Notes: a model not told the origin generated them from the letters alone. A stretch of DNA of 64,000 nt from Desulfomarina profundi (GCF_019703855.1 NZ_AP024086.1:3740501-3804500), one strand, 5' to 3'. Positions 18,676 through 29,301 are shown, counted from the first letter of the stretch. Numbers and translations: made by a program.

Positions 18676-19214
18676 GGTTTCTCCTTGTGTGCAGCATAGT
18701 GAAGAGCAATACCCGCCATGATTGCCGCAATCATTCCTATTTTCGGGGCAAACAGCGGGTGGTCATGCTCGTCGGAAAGGAAGTCGCCGACAATATGGCA
18801 GTTTCCAACCTGGCGGATGGCAATATTTTTCATGTCACGCCCGGCAATACCGGAGGCACAAACAAGAATTTTCCCGGTGTCGGAAAACAGTTCTATGAAC
18901 TTTTTTTTATTGACCGGATCATCAAACCCTTCAATGATGATCCGACAGTCATTGAAAATTGCCTGACCGTTTTTAGTTGTTATCCTGGTATTGATTTTAT
19001 CGACAACGAGAGTTGGTTGAATTTCTTTCAGATTTTCTTCCAGGGCGTCTGTTTTTAATTGTCCTGCCTGGCTGGACCTGTAGAACTGCCGGTTGAGGTT
19101 GGCTCTTTCAACCCGGTCAAAGTCAACTGTTTTCAACCTGCTGATACCCTGCTGAGCCAGGTGTCTGGCCACGTTTGAGCCTATACCGCCTATACCGGCA
19201 ATACCGATTATCAT
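18672..19214 (-). CDS. thiF: ThiF-type adenylyltransferase for sulfur carrier ThiS
   Basis: 180 residues, short ThiF/MoeB-like E1 enzyme. Nucleotide-binding GIAGIGGIGSNVARHLAQQG at the N-terminus, then VDFDRVERANLNRQFY with the conserved ATP-contacting Arg, KTDALEENLKEIQP, and IIIEGFDDPVNKKKF. It lacks the C-terminal zinc Cys pairs of E. coli ThiF/MoeB, as is usual for this short form in anaerobes. It adenylates the C-terminus of ThiS. Start overlaps the stop of thiH by 4 bases, indicating translational coupling. Confidence 0.9.
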   Translation of the reverse strand: MIIGIAGIGGIGSNVARHLAQQGISRLKTVDFDRVERANLNRQFYRSSQAGQLKTDALEENLKEIQPTLVVDKINTRITTKNGQAIFNDCRIIIEGFDDPVNKKKFIELFSDTGKILVCASGIAGRDMKNIAIRQVGNCHIVGDFLSDEHDHPLFAPKIGMIAAIMAGIALHYAAHKEKP

Positions 19215-20310
19215 TGCAGGGGCTCCCAGTCTTTAAATACAGGTTGATATCCGTTTTGACGTATCATTTCCACCACTTCAGCTACACTTCTGTTGTCCGT
19301 GATCTCAAACTGAACCGTTGAGGAACCCGGTTCGCTGTAACCGCCTACATCGGTTCTGGATCCGGCCGAGAATCGGGTTGCCCCGAGATGGAGAAGTTTG
19401 TCGCGAAAGGCGGGAGCCTCCCTGGTGGAAACCGTGATTCCGAGCCTTGGGAGAAAAAGCCGCCATGCCAGCATGGTCTGCACAAGCTGCCTGTCCGGGA
19501 GGATGTTTTCCGGCTTGCCGCCCTCTCCTGTAATCCTCGGCAGGGAAAGTGATATTTCAACCCGGGGAAAAGCATGTTGCAGGTAACGGGCATGCATGGC
19601 GGCAAAAAAGGCCTCCGACCGTGTTTCACCAAGACCGAACAGGGTGCCGATATTAATGGCCCTGAAACCTGCTTCAGCTCCCCGCTCGGGGGTGAGCAAC
19701 CGGTATTCGTAGTCACGTTTTTTCCCGGCCAGGTGTACTTCTCTATATACTTCACGGTTATACACTTCCTGGTAAACGGTCAGGGAATCGGCCCCAGCCT
19801 GTTGGAGAGTACGGTAGTCCTTTTCATCCATGGGAAAGATCTCCAGGGCGATGGAAGCGAAATATTGTTTCAGAACGGCTATGGCATCCCGCAGGTAGGA
19901 CATGGGGGTTTTTTCAGGCGCCTCCCCGGTCAGTACAAGAATATGACGGATACCGGAAGCAGCGATGACCGAAGCTTCCCGCTCGATTTCCGCAGGAGAA
20001 AGTTGTCTTCTTGAAAAAGGTCGGGTGCGGTTGAATCCACAGTAAGTACAGTGATTGGAGCAGTAGTCGGAGATGTAGAGGGGGCGTAAAGTGAGATTGT
20101 CTTACCGAAAAAACGACGGGTGAGCTGTTGTGACTTCAGTGCCATTTCTTCAAGAAAATCCGTTGCCCTTCCGGACAGCAGGTTGAGCAGATCTTCGGCC
20201 GAGAGATTTGTTTTGCTGAGGGATTTCCTGATCTCTTTTGAGGTGACACTCTGGAAATATCCATCAAAATCAAAGGAGTCATATTCATTGATTGTTTCTA
20301 AAAAAGTCAT
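19211..20310 (-). CDS. thiH: 2-iminoacetate synthase ThiH (frameshifted)
   Basis: Radical-SAM enzyme cleaving tyrosine to dehydroglycine for the thiazole ring, the anaerobic route. The radical-SAM motif appears after restoring one base: LYISDYCSNHCTYCGF (CxxxCxxC), followed by ILVLTGEAPEKTPMSYL and INIGTLFGLGETRSE, SLPRITGE, SAGSRTDVGGY. The break is at the G5 run 20080-20084 (C5 on the coding strand); one extra base yields 366 residues, the normal ThiH length. The gene lies 3 bases after thiG. Presence of ThiH rather than ThiO fits an anaerobe. Confidence 0.93.
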
Positions 20311-20313
20311 GGT

Positions 20314-21096
20314 CTATGTTAAAAATCCGGTGAGCGGAGAGGAGGCTCTGGCATATTTTTCCCGCAGGCCTGTTCGGGCAAGCCAGGCCATTCTGCCTGC
20401 CTGCACGGCAAGTGAAAAGGCCCTGCCGGCCATAACGGGATTCTCACTTGTAGCAATGGCGGTATTAACCAGCACTGCGTCAGCTCCCATTTCCATCGCC
20501 TGTGCAGCCTGGGAGGGTTGACCGATGCCGGCGTCAATGATAACCGGAAGTTTGGCTGTCTCTATGATCCGTTCAATCATAGGTTGTTGTTCCAGGCCGC
20601 GATTGGTGCCGATGGGAGAGCCAAGTGGCATGACGGCTGCCGCTCCCGCGTCATGGAGTTGTCGGGAGACAACTGGGTCAGGCAGCACATAGGGCAGGAC
20701 AATAAACCCTTCCTTTGCCAGGATTTCTGTTGCTTTCAATGTTTCGTGGTTGTCCGGCAGGAGATAGAGCATATCCGGAATAACCTCGATTTTGATGAAA
20801 TTTCCGCAACCGGCTTCCCGGGCGATACGGGCGATTCGAACCGCCTCCTCTGCGGTTCCGGCCCCGGATGTGTTGGGCAGCAGGGTCACTGAATCCGGAA
20901 TATGAGAGAGAATGTTTTCTTCCCGGGCGGCACCGGGATCCACGCGACGGAGGGCTACGGTAATCATGGAAGAACCGCTTGCCGCCAGCATTGGGGCTAT
21001 CAACCTTTTTGAGCTGAACTTCCCTGTTCCGGTGAGCAGTCTGCTGGAAAATTCATGCCCCCCTATAACCAGAAGGTCTCTGTTTGCATTTTCCAT
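20314..21096 (-). CDS. thiG: Thiazole synthase ThiG
   Basis: 260 residues, full length. Condenses dehydroglycine, 1-deoxy-xylulose 5-phosphate and ThiS thiocarboxylate into the thiazole phosphate. Motifs: [103 protein letters not shown]. It follows thiS directly (stop and start adjacent) and precedes thiH by 3 bases. Confidence 0.97.
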   Translation of the reverse strand: MENANRDLLVIGGHEFSSRLLTGTGKFSSKRLIAPMLAASGSSMITVALRRVDPGAAREENILSHIPDSVTLLPNTSGAGTAEEAVRIARIAREAGCGNFIKIEVIPDMLYLLPDNHETLKATEILAKEGFIVLPYVLPDPVVSRQLHDAGAAAVMPLGSPIGTNRGLEQQPMIERIIETAKLPVIIDAGIGQPSQAAQAMEMGADAVLVNTAIATSENPVMAGRAFSLAVQAGRMAWLARTGLREKYARASSPLTGFLT

Positions 21097-21294
21097 TCAT
21101 CCACCCCCGACGAAATGGAGAAATTCAATCTGGTCACCAGTGGAAACGGGATGTGTTTTCCATTCTTTTTCCGGAACGATCGTGCCATTGATCTCAATAA
21201 TCAGGGATTCTGTTTTTACATGCTGTTCTCGGGAAAGATCCGCCAGGCTGCAGCTGTCGGTCCGAACCTGTTTTCCGTTCAGAAAAATTTCCAT
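21097..21294 (-). CDS. thiS: Sulfur carrier protein ThiS
   Basis: 65 residues of beta-grasp (ubiquitin-like) fold. MEIFLNGKQV start, VAVEINGxxVP-like strand (LIIEINGTIVPEKEW), DQIEFLHFVGGG end. The C-terminal Gly-Gly is the site adenylated by ThiF and converted to thiocarboxylate; here there are three glycines. First gene of the operon, 21 bases downstream of the inserted MITE-like element and about 380 bases downstream of the riboswitch. Confidence 0.93.
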   Translation of the reverse strand: MEIFLNGKQVRTDSCSLADLSREQHVKTESLIIEINGTIVPEKEWKTHPVSTGDQIEFLHFVGGG

Positions 21295-21315
21295 GTTAAC
21301 TCCATAAACGTATAA

Positions 21316-21575
21316 CCTAAATCCTGCACTTCGGGGATGAAGAAAAAATATTTATACTGTATAAACAGATAATTATCATATCTCAATACGATCTTTACAG
21401 CTCATCATCTGAGTGAGATTGTTTTTCTTCATTCCCTTGCCCTGCGGAATTGACAATTTTACCGAATCTGCGTCGTTATCAAGGGCTTGAAGTATGTTAA
21501 TACGTCTGCGCCCTTGATGTCTCGCATCTCCGGCAGGTAGCGTAGACTCCGAACTTGCCAATTGCAGGATTTAGG
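21316..21575. mobile_element. 260-bp MITE-like element (family D) in the thi leader
   Basis: Perfect 13-bp terminal inverted repeats, CCTAAATCCTGCA on the left and TGCAGGATTTAGG on the right, flanked on both sides by TATAA (21311-21315 and 21576-21580), a plausible 5-bp target duplication. A second inverted pair (TATCAAGGGC / GCCCTTGATG) lies inside. A 61-codon open frame runs through it on the minus strand but shows no protein character. It separates the TPP riboswitch from thiS. No second copy was found in the window. Confidence 0.7.
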
Positions 21576-21671
21576 TATAAAAAAAAATTGGAGCCTGAAC
21601 GGTTTTGTGAATGGGTATTACGGGAATGAAAGAGAAGGAACTGCAACACAGAAGAGAAGAACAGCTTCATC

Positions 21672-21760
21672 CACTTTCCCTACGCCGGTACTAACCGTAT
21701 CAGGTTCCAAGGGTTGAAGTTCGATAACTTCTCTCAGCTTTTTTAAAAGCACCCCCAGTG
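21672..21760 (-). promoter_or_regulatory. TPP riboswitch (THI element)
   Basis: On the minus strand the sequence reads GGGGGTGCTTTT...GCTGAGAGA...AACCCTTGGAACCTGAT...GGTTAGTACCGGCGTAGGGAA, the complete thiamine-pyrophosphate aptamer with both conserved arms (GCUGAGA and ACCUGAU...GCGUAGGGAA). It lies directly downstream of a good promoter and heads the thiSGHFEC operon. When TPP is abundant the aptamer folds and should reduce expression. The expression platform is not clear because of the element inserted before thiS. Confidence 0.95.
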
Positions 21761-21773
21761 AAATTACACACTT

Positions 21774-21803
21774 TATTTATTTGAAAACCGGTTGTTTTGT
21801 CAA
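21774..21803 (-). promoter_or_regulatory. Sigma-70-type promoter of the thi operon
   Basis: Minus strand: TTGACA (-35, 21798-21803), 18-base spacer, TAAATA (-10, 21774-21779). Expected transcription start near 21767, a few bases before the riboswitch aptamer. Confidence 0.65.
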
Positions 21804-22072
21804 CAGTTTTTTCATGAGAGGTGGTTACCGATTGTTTTTATAACACATTGATGCATCATGTCTGAAAAGACGGTTCACTTGCTAAAAATTGAGGAAGCCA
21901 TATACTACAATGAAGACGGACTTGCATTTCCTGAAACATTTTGACCAGCCTGGTTTGGTCATGAAAATCAGTGAAAGTGAACAACGAAAGCTGTGAGCTG
22001 TGATAAAAATTCGTTGCGGTACGGCTGTTCATAACACAACAATATTTGATTCAATTCATTACGGGAGAGCAT

Positions 22073-23601
22073 ATGGAAAAACCTGTTGAATTCAAACCAC
22101 CAAATCTCTGGCAGAGACTTCCGGGAAAATTTTTCTGGAAACGATTTTCCTGGACCACCCTGTTAATTGGTCTTGTTTTCGCTGCGGGTATTTTCGTCTG
22201 GTTTTTCTGCAGGATAGAACCTGGGCCCGGCCAGATAGCTGTACTCATACGAAAAACAGGAGACAAACTTGATGCCGGCCAGGTTATTGCCCTGAAAGAG
22301 AACCAGAAGGGCATCCAGCTCAAGGTTCTTCCCGAGGGGAGATATTTTTATAATCCGTATACCTGGAGCTGGAGAATTCATCGTATCCTTGATGTGCCAG
22401 CCGGAAAACTGGGGGTAATGACCAGGCTTTTCGGTAACGAATTACCACCTGGAAAAATAATAGCCGAAAAAAACCAGCGTGGCATCATGAAGGATATTCT
22501 GCGACCCGGAAAGTACAGGGTCAATCCTTACGCTTATCATGTGGCCCTTTTTAATGCGATCAATATCAGTCCCGGCCACGTGGGAGTGGTGACGACTCTT
22601 ACCGGCAAAGATGTTCTCGAAGACACACTTCCTCCGGAAGAACTGAACAGTTTTATGGTTTCTGACGGATATAAAGGTGTTTCCGGCAGATTGCTTGATC
22701 CGGGAACCCATTATCTCAATCCTTATATGTACAATATTGTCGAGGTCAATACCCAGAGCCAGCGGTTTGAAATGTCCGGCAGGGATGCCATTAATTTTCT
22801 TACCCTGGACGGTTTTACTGTAACAGTGGAGGGGACGATAGAATTCGGCATCCAACGAAATGATGCAGCCTTTCTGACCCATCGTGTCGGTGATATGGGA
22901 GATATTATTAAAAAACTGATTCTACCCAGGGCCAGGGGGTTCAGCCGTATTGAAGGATCCAAGCATCCGGCGGTTAATTTTATTGTCGGAGAAACCCGCC
23001 AGAAATTTCAAAAAGATCTGGAGCAGCACCTGCGTATCAAATCCAAGGGGTGGGGAGTGGATATCAAGTCCGTGTTGATCAGAAAGATCATTGTTCCTGA
23101 TGAAATTGCTTCCATAAACAGGGATCGCGAACTCGCAGTCCAGGAGGCAGCCAAGTATCAGCAGCAGATTTTCCAGGCCAGGTCCAAGGCAGAGCTGACC
23201 AAGCAGGAAATGCTGGCTATTCAGTCGAGGGAAAAAGTTGAGGCGGATACCAGGCGGATCAGGGCCGTTATCGACGCACAGCAGGATCAGGCCGTTCGAT
23301 TAATTGCCGCCAGTAAAGAACTGGACGTGGCAAAAATAGAATACGAGGCCGCCGGTTTCCAGGCAGAATCCATACTCCTCACGGCAGATGGCGAAAAAGA
23401 TGCCATCAGAGCCAGAAACGAAGCAGAGGCAGTTGTTCTGAAGAACAGGGTGGATTCTTTTGGCAGCGGAAAGAATTTTGCCCGTTACACCCTGTATAAG
23501 AAAATTGGTCCCCGGATCAATTCGGTACTGAGCAGCGATTCGAAAGAAGGACTGGGTTCTATTTTTGGTGATTTTGAGTTATCCGGGGAGGTGTACAATG
23601 A
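22073..23601 (+). CDS. SPFH/Band 7 (flotillin-like) membrane protein, first of a pair (frameshifted near end)
   Basis: About 509 residues. One N-terminal transmembrane helix (WTTLLIGLVFAAGIFVWFFC), then three repeats of a 'PGQIAVLIRKTGDKLDAGQ...KGIQ...PEGRYFYNPY' type (at ~45, ~100 and ~150), the SPFH domain (FLTLDGFTVTVEGTIEFGI) and a long helical tail (IFQARSKAELTKQEMLAI). Start at 22073 has GGGAGAG upstream. The frame as given overruns 170 bases into the next gene; one extra G in the GGGG at 23585-23588 gives ...LSGGGVQ and a stop overlapping the next ATG (ATGA). Membrane scaffold or microdomain role is family knowledge; specific function unknown. Confidence 0.82.
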
Positions 23602-25291
23602 ATCGATTTATGAAGCTGGGCCTTGCCGGTCTCGGTATCTGTTTTCTCGCCACCCTGGTCTGGATATGGATGTTCTGTCGTTTCTATGTCGGTCCGAACC
23701 AGATGGCCATCGTGACCTCCAAAACCGGGGACCCTCTGGAGCCTGGTCAGATTCTTGCCCGTGAGGGTCAGAAAGGTATCTGGGAAAAGCCACTGGGGAA
23801 GGACGTTATTTTCTGAATCCGGTGTTTTATGACTGGGAGATTGTTAATGTGGTCATGGTCAGGCCGGGAAAGGTTGCCGTTGTGACCTCAAAGGTCGGCA
23901 AGACCTTGCCGGAAGGTGAGTTTATAGCGGAAAGGGGGCAGAAGGGTATCTGGCGCAGTGTGCTTGGTCCTGGGAAATATCGTTTGAATCCCTATGGATA
24001 CACTGTGAAAATTGTTGATGCCATTTCAATTCCCATCGGCTATGTGGGGGTTATTACTTCTCTTTCAGGTACCCAGGCTGAGAATGGTCAATTTGCAAAT
24101 AAAAAACAGAAAGGCGTACGGAAAGATGTTCTCCAGCCGGGACTCTATTATATCAACCCCAAGGAGTACAAGGTTGATGTGCTGGAAGTCGGCATTAACC
24201 AGGTTTCGTTGCTGGGGCAGAGTGGCAGCAAGGTGGTGACCAAGGCCCGTCAGCTTGGCCAGAATGAAGCGCTCAACACCCTGCAGTCCGCTGTGCTGCA
24301 GAAGCAGGAAGCCAAGCGAAAAGACTATTTCAGCAGGAAATCCTCCAGTTTGATGAAATATAAACGTGGTAAACAGGTGGATTTCAAGGCTGGCCGTCCC
24401 CTCGCAAAACGGGCTCCGGCACCGTTGAAGGAAGGGGAGATGAACCTCTCCGAGCTGGTCAGCTTTCCCTCCCGGGATGGTTTTCTTATCAGTCTGGACA
24501 TGACCGTGGAATTTGAACTTTCCCCTGGCAGTATTGCCTCGATTTTCAGGCGATACGGGGATCTTCCCGCAGTGGTTGACAAGATCATCCTCCCGCAGAT
24601 CACCTCTATTTCGAGGAACAAGGGATCAGAGTACAGGGCCAAGGATTTTATTGTCGGTGAGGGACGGGAAAAATTCCAGGATGACCTGACCAGTGCCCTG
24701 GAAGAAGTTCTGGGAGCCAAGGGAATAAAGGTTTACAATGCCTTGATCAGGCATGTTGAGGTTCCAGATCAGATTCGACAGCCGATCCAGCAGGCGAGTA
24801 TTGCTGTGGAACAGGATCTGACCAATAAAGAGCGCCAGAATACTGCGAGAAAACTGGCCGAACTGAATACAGAACTGTCCCTGATCAAACAGCGGGGCGA
24901 ACAGGTTCTCCAGGAAACGGAGAAGATTAAAGCGGAAATCAATGCGGATCTTGGCCGGCAGGTGGCCAGAATTCAGGCCCAGACGCTTAAAAAAACGGCA
25001 GAAATCAAGAAGGAAACGGCAGCAATTCAGGCCAACAGGGTCAGGGTTCTTGGTGTTGCCAGGGCAACAGCCCTGCAGAAGGTCGACGGGGAGCGGGCCA
25101 ATGGTCTGGCCTTGAAGACGGCAGTCTTCAATGATTCCAGGGCATATACCATGTGGCGTTTTGCTGACAGCCTTAACCCGGATTTGAAGTTGAACATCAT
25201 CCATGCCGGTGAAGGTACTCTCTGGACGGATCTGAAAAATACGGGTTTTGCCGGGCTGGGTGGGGCAAAACTACTGCAAAAGCAGCAGTAG
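23598..25291 (+). CDS. SPFH/Band 7 (flotillin-like) membrane protein, second of a pair (frameshifted)
   Basis: About 564 residues after restoring one G in GGGG at 23795-23798 (EKPLGEGRYFLNPVFYDWE). Same plan as its upstream neighbour: one transmembrane helix (LGLAGLGICFLATLVWIWMF), two or three MAIVTSKTGDPLEPGQ-type repeats, SPFH domain (FPSRDGFLISLDMTVEFEL), and a long coiled coil (QQASIAVEQDLTNKERQNTARKL... to AEIKKETAAIQ). Ribosome binding site GGGAGG precedes the ATG, which overlaps the upstream stop. The two proteins probably form a hetero-oligomer. No NfeD-type partner is seen. Confidence 0.83.
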
Positions 25292-25656
25292 AAAACCTTG
25301 CGGATACCCGGCCCGCTTGACAGGGCTGGGATCCTGCTCTATGATGTTCTCCAGAAGCGATTTGCTGGAATGGTGTCTTGAAAGTATTTCAAAAACTTTA
25401 ATAACCATGACAAATCAAACAGTTACAACCAATCTTCGAAAAAGCTATCGTTGCCTGTATAGCTGCTGTATGCTCTATCACTGACCTCTTTCCCCAAAAA
25501 TACTTTTTTCAGGGGATAGAAGAGTTGTGTCCTGTTGAATCTTTCAGTTTCCGGAAAAAATATTCTTCTTTCTCACTTCCTGTGTTGTCGATGACATACC
25601 TGCACAGCCCCGTTGTTTGAAGAGGCTGTTTGCGGGATGAATTATGGAGAAAACCT
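25292..25656. other. Non-coding gap between SPFH pair and glycyl-radical operon
   Basis: 365 bases without a supportable gene, RNA or clear terminator. It should contain the promoter of the downstream operon, but no convincing -35/-10 pair stood out. A CCCCAAAAATAC...TTTTTTCAGGGG inverted stretch around 25494-25516 could act as a weak hairpin. Confidence 0.4.
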
Positions 25657-28117
25657 ATGTTTGAACAGATTGAAACCTGCAGTAGTATACCTGAACGGGC
25701 AGCTGCCGAAGAGGGGAACTTTTATGATTTTTCAGAAAATTCAATTGGTCCGGGGATGAACTCCCGTATCCAGCGTTTACGCAGACTGTCAGTTGAAACG
25801 GAGCCGACAATCTCCATTGAAAGGGCCCTGCATGAAACGGATTTTTATAAGGAAAATTATGGCAAATATTCCACTCCGGTACTGCGGGCTATGACCTTTC
25901 TCGATCATTGTCAGAGGAAAACGCTGTATCTCGGCGCGGATGAACTGATCGTTGGTGAACGGGGGCCGAAACCCAAGGCGATTCCAACTTTTCCTGAGCT
26001 CACCTGTCATAGTGTCGAGGACCTGCAGGTTCTCAACACTCGCGAGATGCAGCGTTATCTCACCACCGAGGAAGATATAACGGTTTATGCTCGTGAGGTT
26101 ATCCCTTACTGGCAGGGACGTACCCAGCGTGAACGGATTTTTTCCCATGTGCCGGAGGCCTGGCGGGCTGCTTATGAGGTCGGTCTGTTTACTGAGTTCA
26201 TGGAGCAGCGGGCACCGGGCCACACTGCTCTGGATGGTAAGATCTACAGGTGGGGGATGCTTGATTTTAAACGCAGAATAGAGGAGAATATTGCGGCTCT
26301 CGATTACCTGAACGATCCTGAAGCAACAGACAAGGCAGAGCAGTGGAAGGCGATGGCGATTTCCTGTGATGCGGTGATTCTTTTTGCTGAAAGACACGCA
26401 GATCTGGCCGAAAAGATGGCCAAAGAGGAGGCCAATCCTGAGCGGGTAGCGGAACTGCTTCAAATAGCGAGAATCTGTCGCCGGGTCCCCGCACATAGAC
26501 CCGAAACTTTCCACGAGGCGATCCAGATGTACTGGTTTGTCCATCTCGGTACGATCACGGAACTGAACGGCTGGGACGCCATGAATCCAGGCCATTTTGA
26601 TCAGCACCTGGCACCCTTTTATGAAAGGGAGATTGCCGAAGGGAGCCTGACCCGGGAAAAAGCCAAGGAACTCCTCTGCTGTTTCTGGATAAAGGTAAAC
26701 AATCATCCCGCACCCCCAAGGTTGGGGTAACAGCGAAGGAGAGCGGGACATATAATGATTTTACCAATATCAATATAGGCGGGGTGAAACCGGACGGTTC
26801 GGATGGTACCAGTGAAGTTTCCCATATTATGCTCGAAGTTATTGAAGAACTGCATATTCTCCAACCCGGCTCCTCTGTTCATATCAGCTCCCGGACGCCT
26901 GACACCTTTCTTCATGCGGCAGCCAGGGTAATTCGACAGGGGCACGGGTATCCCTCTGTTTTCAATCCGGATACCTATATCATGGAAATGGTGCGCCAGG
27001 GAAAAAGTCTCCAGGATGCCCGAGAAGGGGGATGCAGTGGATGTATAGAGGTTGGCGCGTTCGGCAAGGAAGCCTATCTGTTGACCGGATATCTGAATGT
27101 GCCCAAGGTTCTGGAGGTGACGCTCAATAACGGTATTGATCCGCTCACCGGCAGGGTAGTGGGGATCAGCACAGGAGATCCCTGTGGTTTCGACTCATTC
27201 GAAGAGTTGTATTCCGCATTTATGAAACAGGTTGAATATATTGTTGATCTGAAAATACGGGTAAGCAATTATATCGATCGGATGTTTGCCAAATATGCAC
27301 CTGCCCCTTTTCTCTCTGTTGTCATTGATGATTGTATCAGTAAAGGGCGAGATTATTACGATGGAGGCCCCGGTACAATACCAATTATATCCAGTGCTGT
27401 GGTCTTGGTACGGTCACCGACAGTCTGTCTGCCATAAAAAGGCATGTTTTTGAAGAGAAGAGATTTACCATGGAAGATTTGCTGGAGGGAGTGACGGCAA
27501 ATTTTAAGGGTAAAGAGGTCATGCGCCAGATGATCATGAACCGGACACCGTTTTTCGGTAACGATGATGACAATGCTGATGATATTGCGGTCCGCGTGTA
27601 TGATGACCTGGTGGCCACGATAGATGGGAAGCCCAATATCAAGGAGGGTGGGGAATATCATCTCAATATGCTTTCGACCACCTGTCATATCTATTTCGGC
27701 AAGGTTCTCGGTGCCACACCGAACGGGCGACTGGCCGGCAAATCAATCTCCGATGGCACCTCACCTTCTCATGGTGCTGATACAAACGGTCCCACAGCGG
27801 TGATCAAGTCTCTGAGTAAACTGGACCACGAAAAATCGGGCGGAACCCTGCTGAACCAGCGCTTTCTTCCCAGTCTTCTGAAAAAAGATGAGGATATCCA
27901 TAAACTCGGTCAGCTTATCCGCTCCTATTTTCACCTCGGCGGCCACCATATTCAGTTTAATATCGTTGATACGGCTACACTTCTGGCCGCACAGCAGAGT
28001 CCGGATGACTATAAGGACCTGCTTGTGCGTATGGCGGGATACAGCGACTATTTCAATGATATGAACGAGGATCTGCAGCAGGAGATCATTGAGCGCACAG
28101 AAAATGACGCATTCTAG
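25657..28117 (+). CDS. hypD: Glycyl-radical dehydratase, probable trans-4-hydroxyproline dehydratase (two frameshifts)
   Basis: 820 residues after adding one C at 26713-26717 (NHPAPPKVGVTAKESG) and one at 27368-27371 (DGGPRYNTNYIQ). Catalytic thiyl motif GGCSGCIEVGAFGKEAYLLTGY (Cys463, Glu465) and C-terminal radical loop VRMAGYSDYF (Gly795). Counting a 29-residue N-terminal extension, residues I recall as substrate-binding in C. difficile HypD fall in register: Phe181, His189, Asp307, Ser363, Asp368, Cys463, Glu465. This points to hydroxyproline dehydration rather than pyruvate formate-lyase. Start 25657 has GGAG 8 bases upstream. Followed by its activase. No proline reductase gene adjacent, so other dehydratase or lyase substrates remain possible. 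Confidence 0.72.
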
Positions 28118-29051
28118 AAAAACAAGTGGAATACCGGTGTCATATGTGGAGTCTGGGCTTGTTTTTGATGTGAAGAAATATGCCATCAATGACGGTCCGG
28201 GTATCAGGGTGACCATTTTTTTGAAGGGGTGCCCTCTTCATTGTACATGGTGTCATAACCCGGAGAGCATTTCGTTGCATACCAGGAAGATGTACAACAG
28301 GGATAAGTGCATTGGCTGCCGGAGCTGTATTGATGCCTGCCCGGAGAAGGCATGCTTTCCCGGTCCGGAAGGTATCATTACTGACCGGGAGCGCTGTACC
28401 TGCTGCGGCTGTTGTGCCGATGTCTGCCCCACGAAGGCCATTGAAATGTCTGGAAGAACGACCACAGTGGCGGAGCTGATAACGATCGTGGAAAAGGAAA
28501 GAATCTTTCTGGAGCAGTCGGGGGGAGGTGTCACTTTTTCCGGGGGTGAGCCGTTGCGGCAGGCACCTTTTCTCATGACCCTCCTGGAGGAGTTCGGTGC
28601 CAGATCGTTGCACAGGGCGGTGGATACGACCGGTTTTGCAAAAAGCGATATTCTGCTCGAGGTGGCAAAACGAACAGATCTGTTTCTTTATGACCTGAAG
28701 ATGATGGATCCACGGCGACATAAACAGTGGACCGGAGTGGACAACGGACGGATTCTTGAAAACCTGCAACTCCTGGCTCGTACGGGTGCCCATATCAATA
28801 TTCGTATACCCCTTATCAAGGGAGTAAACGATGATGATGAAAATATCAGTCGGACCGCCGATTTTGTCGCAGGCCTTTACGGGGAGAAAAAGAAAGTGAC
28901 CCTGCTTCCCTACCACAATATTGCTGCAGGCAAGTACGCCAGGCTGGGGGAGGAGTATGATCCGGGGGACCTGGCTGAACCGGATGAGAGTGATATTTCC
29001 AGGGTTATCAGCCTTTTTTCGGATTTCGATGTCGATGCTGCTGTGGGATGA
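28104..29051 (+). CDS. Glycyl-radical enzyme activating enzyme (radical SAM)
   Basis: About 315 residues. Installs the glycyl radical on the upstream dehydratase. Near the N-terminus, FDVKKYAINDGPGIRVTIFLKGCPLHCTWCHNPES carries the radical-SAM CxxxCxxC; this is followed by two ferredoxin-type 4Fe-4S motifs (CIGCRSCIDACPEKAC and CTCCGCCADVCPTKAIE), typical of activases of the PFL2/HypD group. Then GGVTFSGGEPL and DLKMMDPRRHKQWTG. The start overlaps the end of the dehydratase gene by 14 bases, so the two are translationally coupled; a TTG 15 bases further up is also possible. Confidence 0.92.
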   Translation: MTHSRKTSGIPVSYVESGLVFDVKKYAINDGPGIRVTIFLKGCPLHCTWCHNPESISLHTRKMYNRDKCIGCRSCIDACPEKACFPGPEGIITDRERCTCCGCCADVCPTKAIEMSGRTTTVAELITIVEKERIFLEQSGGGVTFSGGEPLRQAPFLMTLLEEFGARSLHRAVDTTGFAKSDILLEVAKRTDLFLYDLKMMDPRRHKQWTGVDNGRILENLQLLARTGAHINIRIPLIKGVNDDDENISRTADFVAGLYGEKKKVTLLPYHNIAAGKYARLGEEYDPGDLAEPDESDISRVISLFSDFDVDAAVG

Positions 29052-29301
29052 TGAGTTTCAATCACAGGTAAAGCCTTTCAGTGCGGTTTTTTCGAATGGT
29101 GAATTTGTGATGGTTGTCGGTACAGCGCAATCATTACAATACTGAGGTAGTATACCCGTATGAGGCTAAAAAAACAGCTTCGTAAAAAAACCATGGCGGA
29201 GCTGTGGCCAAAAACACAGGTTTCGGCTTAATTTACAGAGTGAGTAGGTTTTTCAAGCTGGAAGTTATCAATATCAAATAGTCGGAAGGTATTTACAGAG
29301 G

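Noticed and set aside
19211-20310. thiH, purF, radA, nfo, dcm and others as genuine pseudogenes
   Set aside because: Each breaks at a single missing base in a G/C run of at least four, and one added base restores a family-length protein. Accumulation of real frameshifts only in such runs, including in core genes, is much less likely than base-calling error.
21376-21561. 61-codon minus-strand open frame as a gene
   Set aside because: It lies wholly inside the inverted-repeat element, has no ribosome binding site, and its composition follows the element's palindromes.
25657-28117. Pyruvate formate-lyase
   Set aside because: The active site has a single Cys in GCIEV with the paired Glu typical of dehydratases and lyases, not the Cys-Cys pair of PFL.
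29160-29300. Left attachment site matching the tmRNA 3' end
   Set aside because: Only about ten bases (CATGGNGGAG) resemble the tmRNA end, which is expected by chance at this scale.
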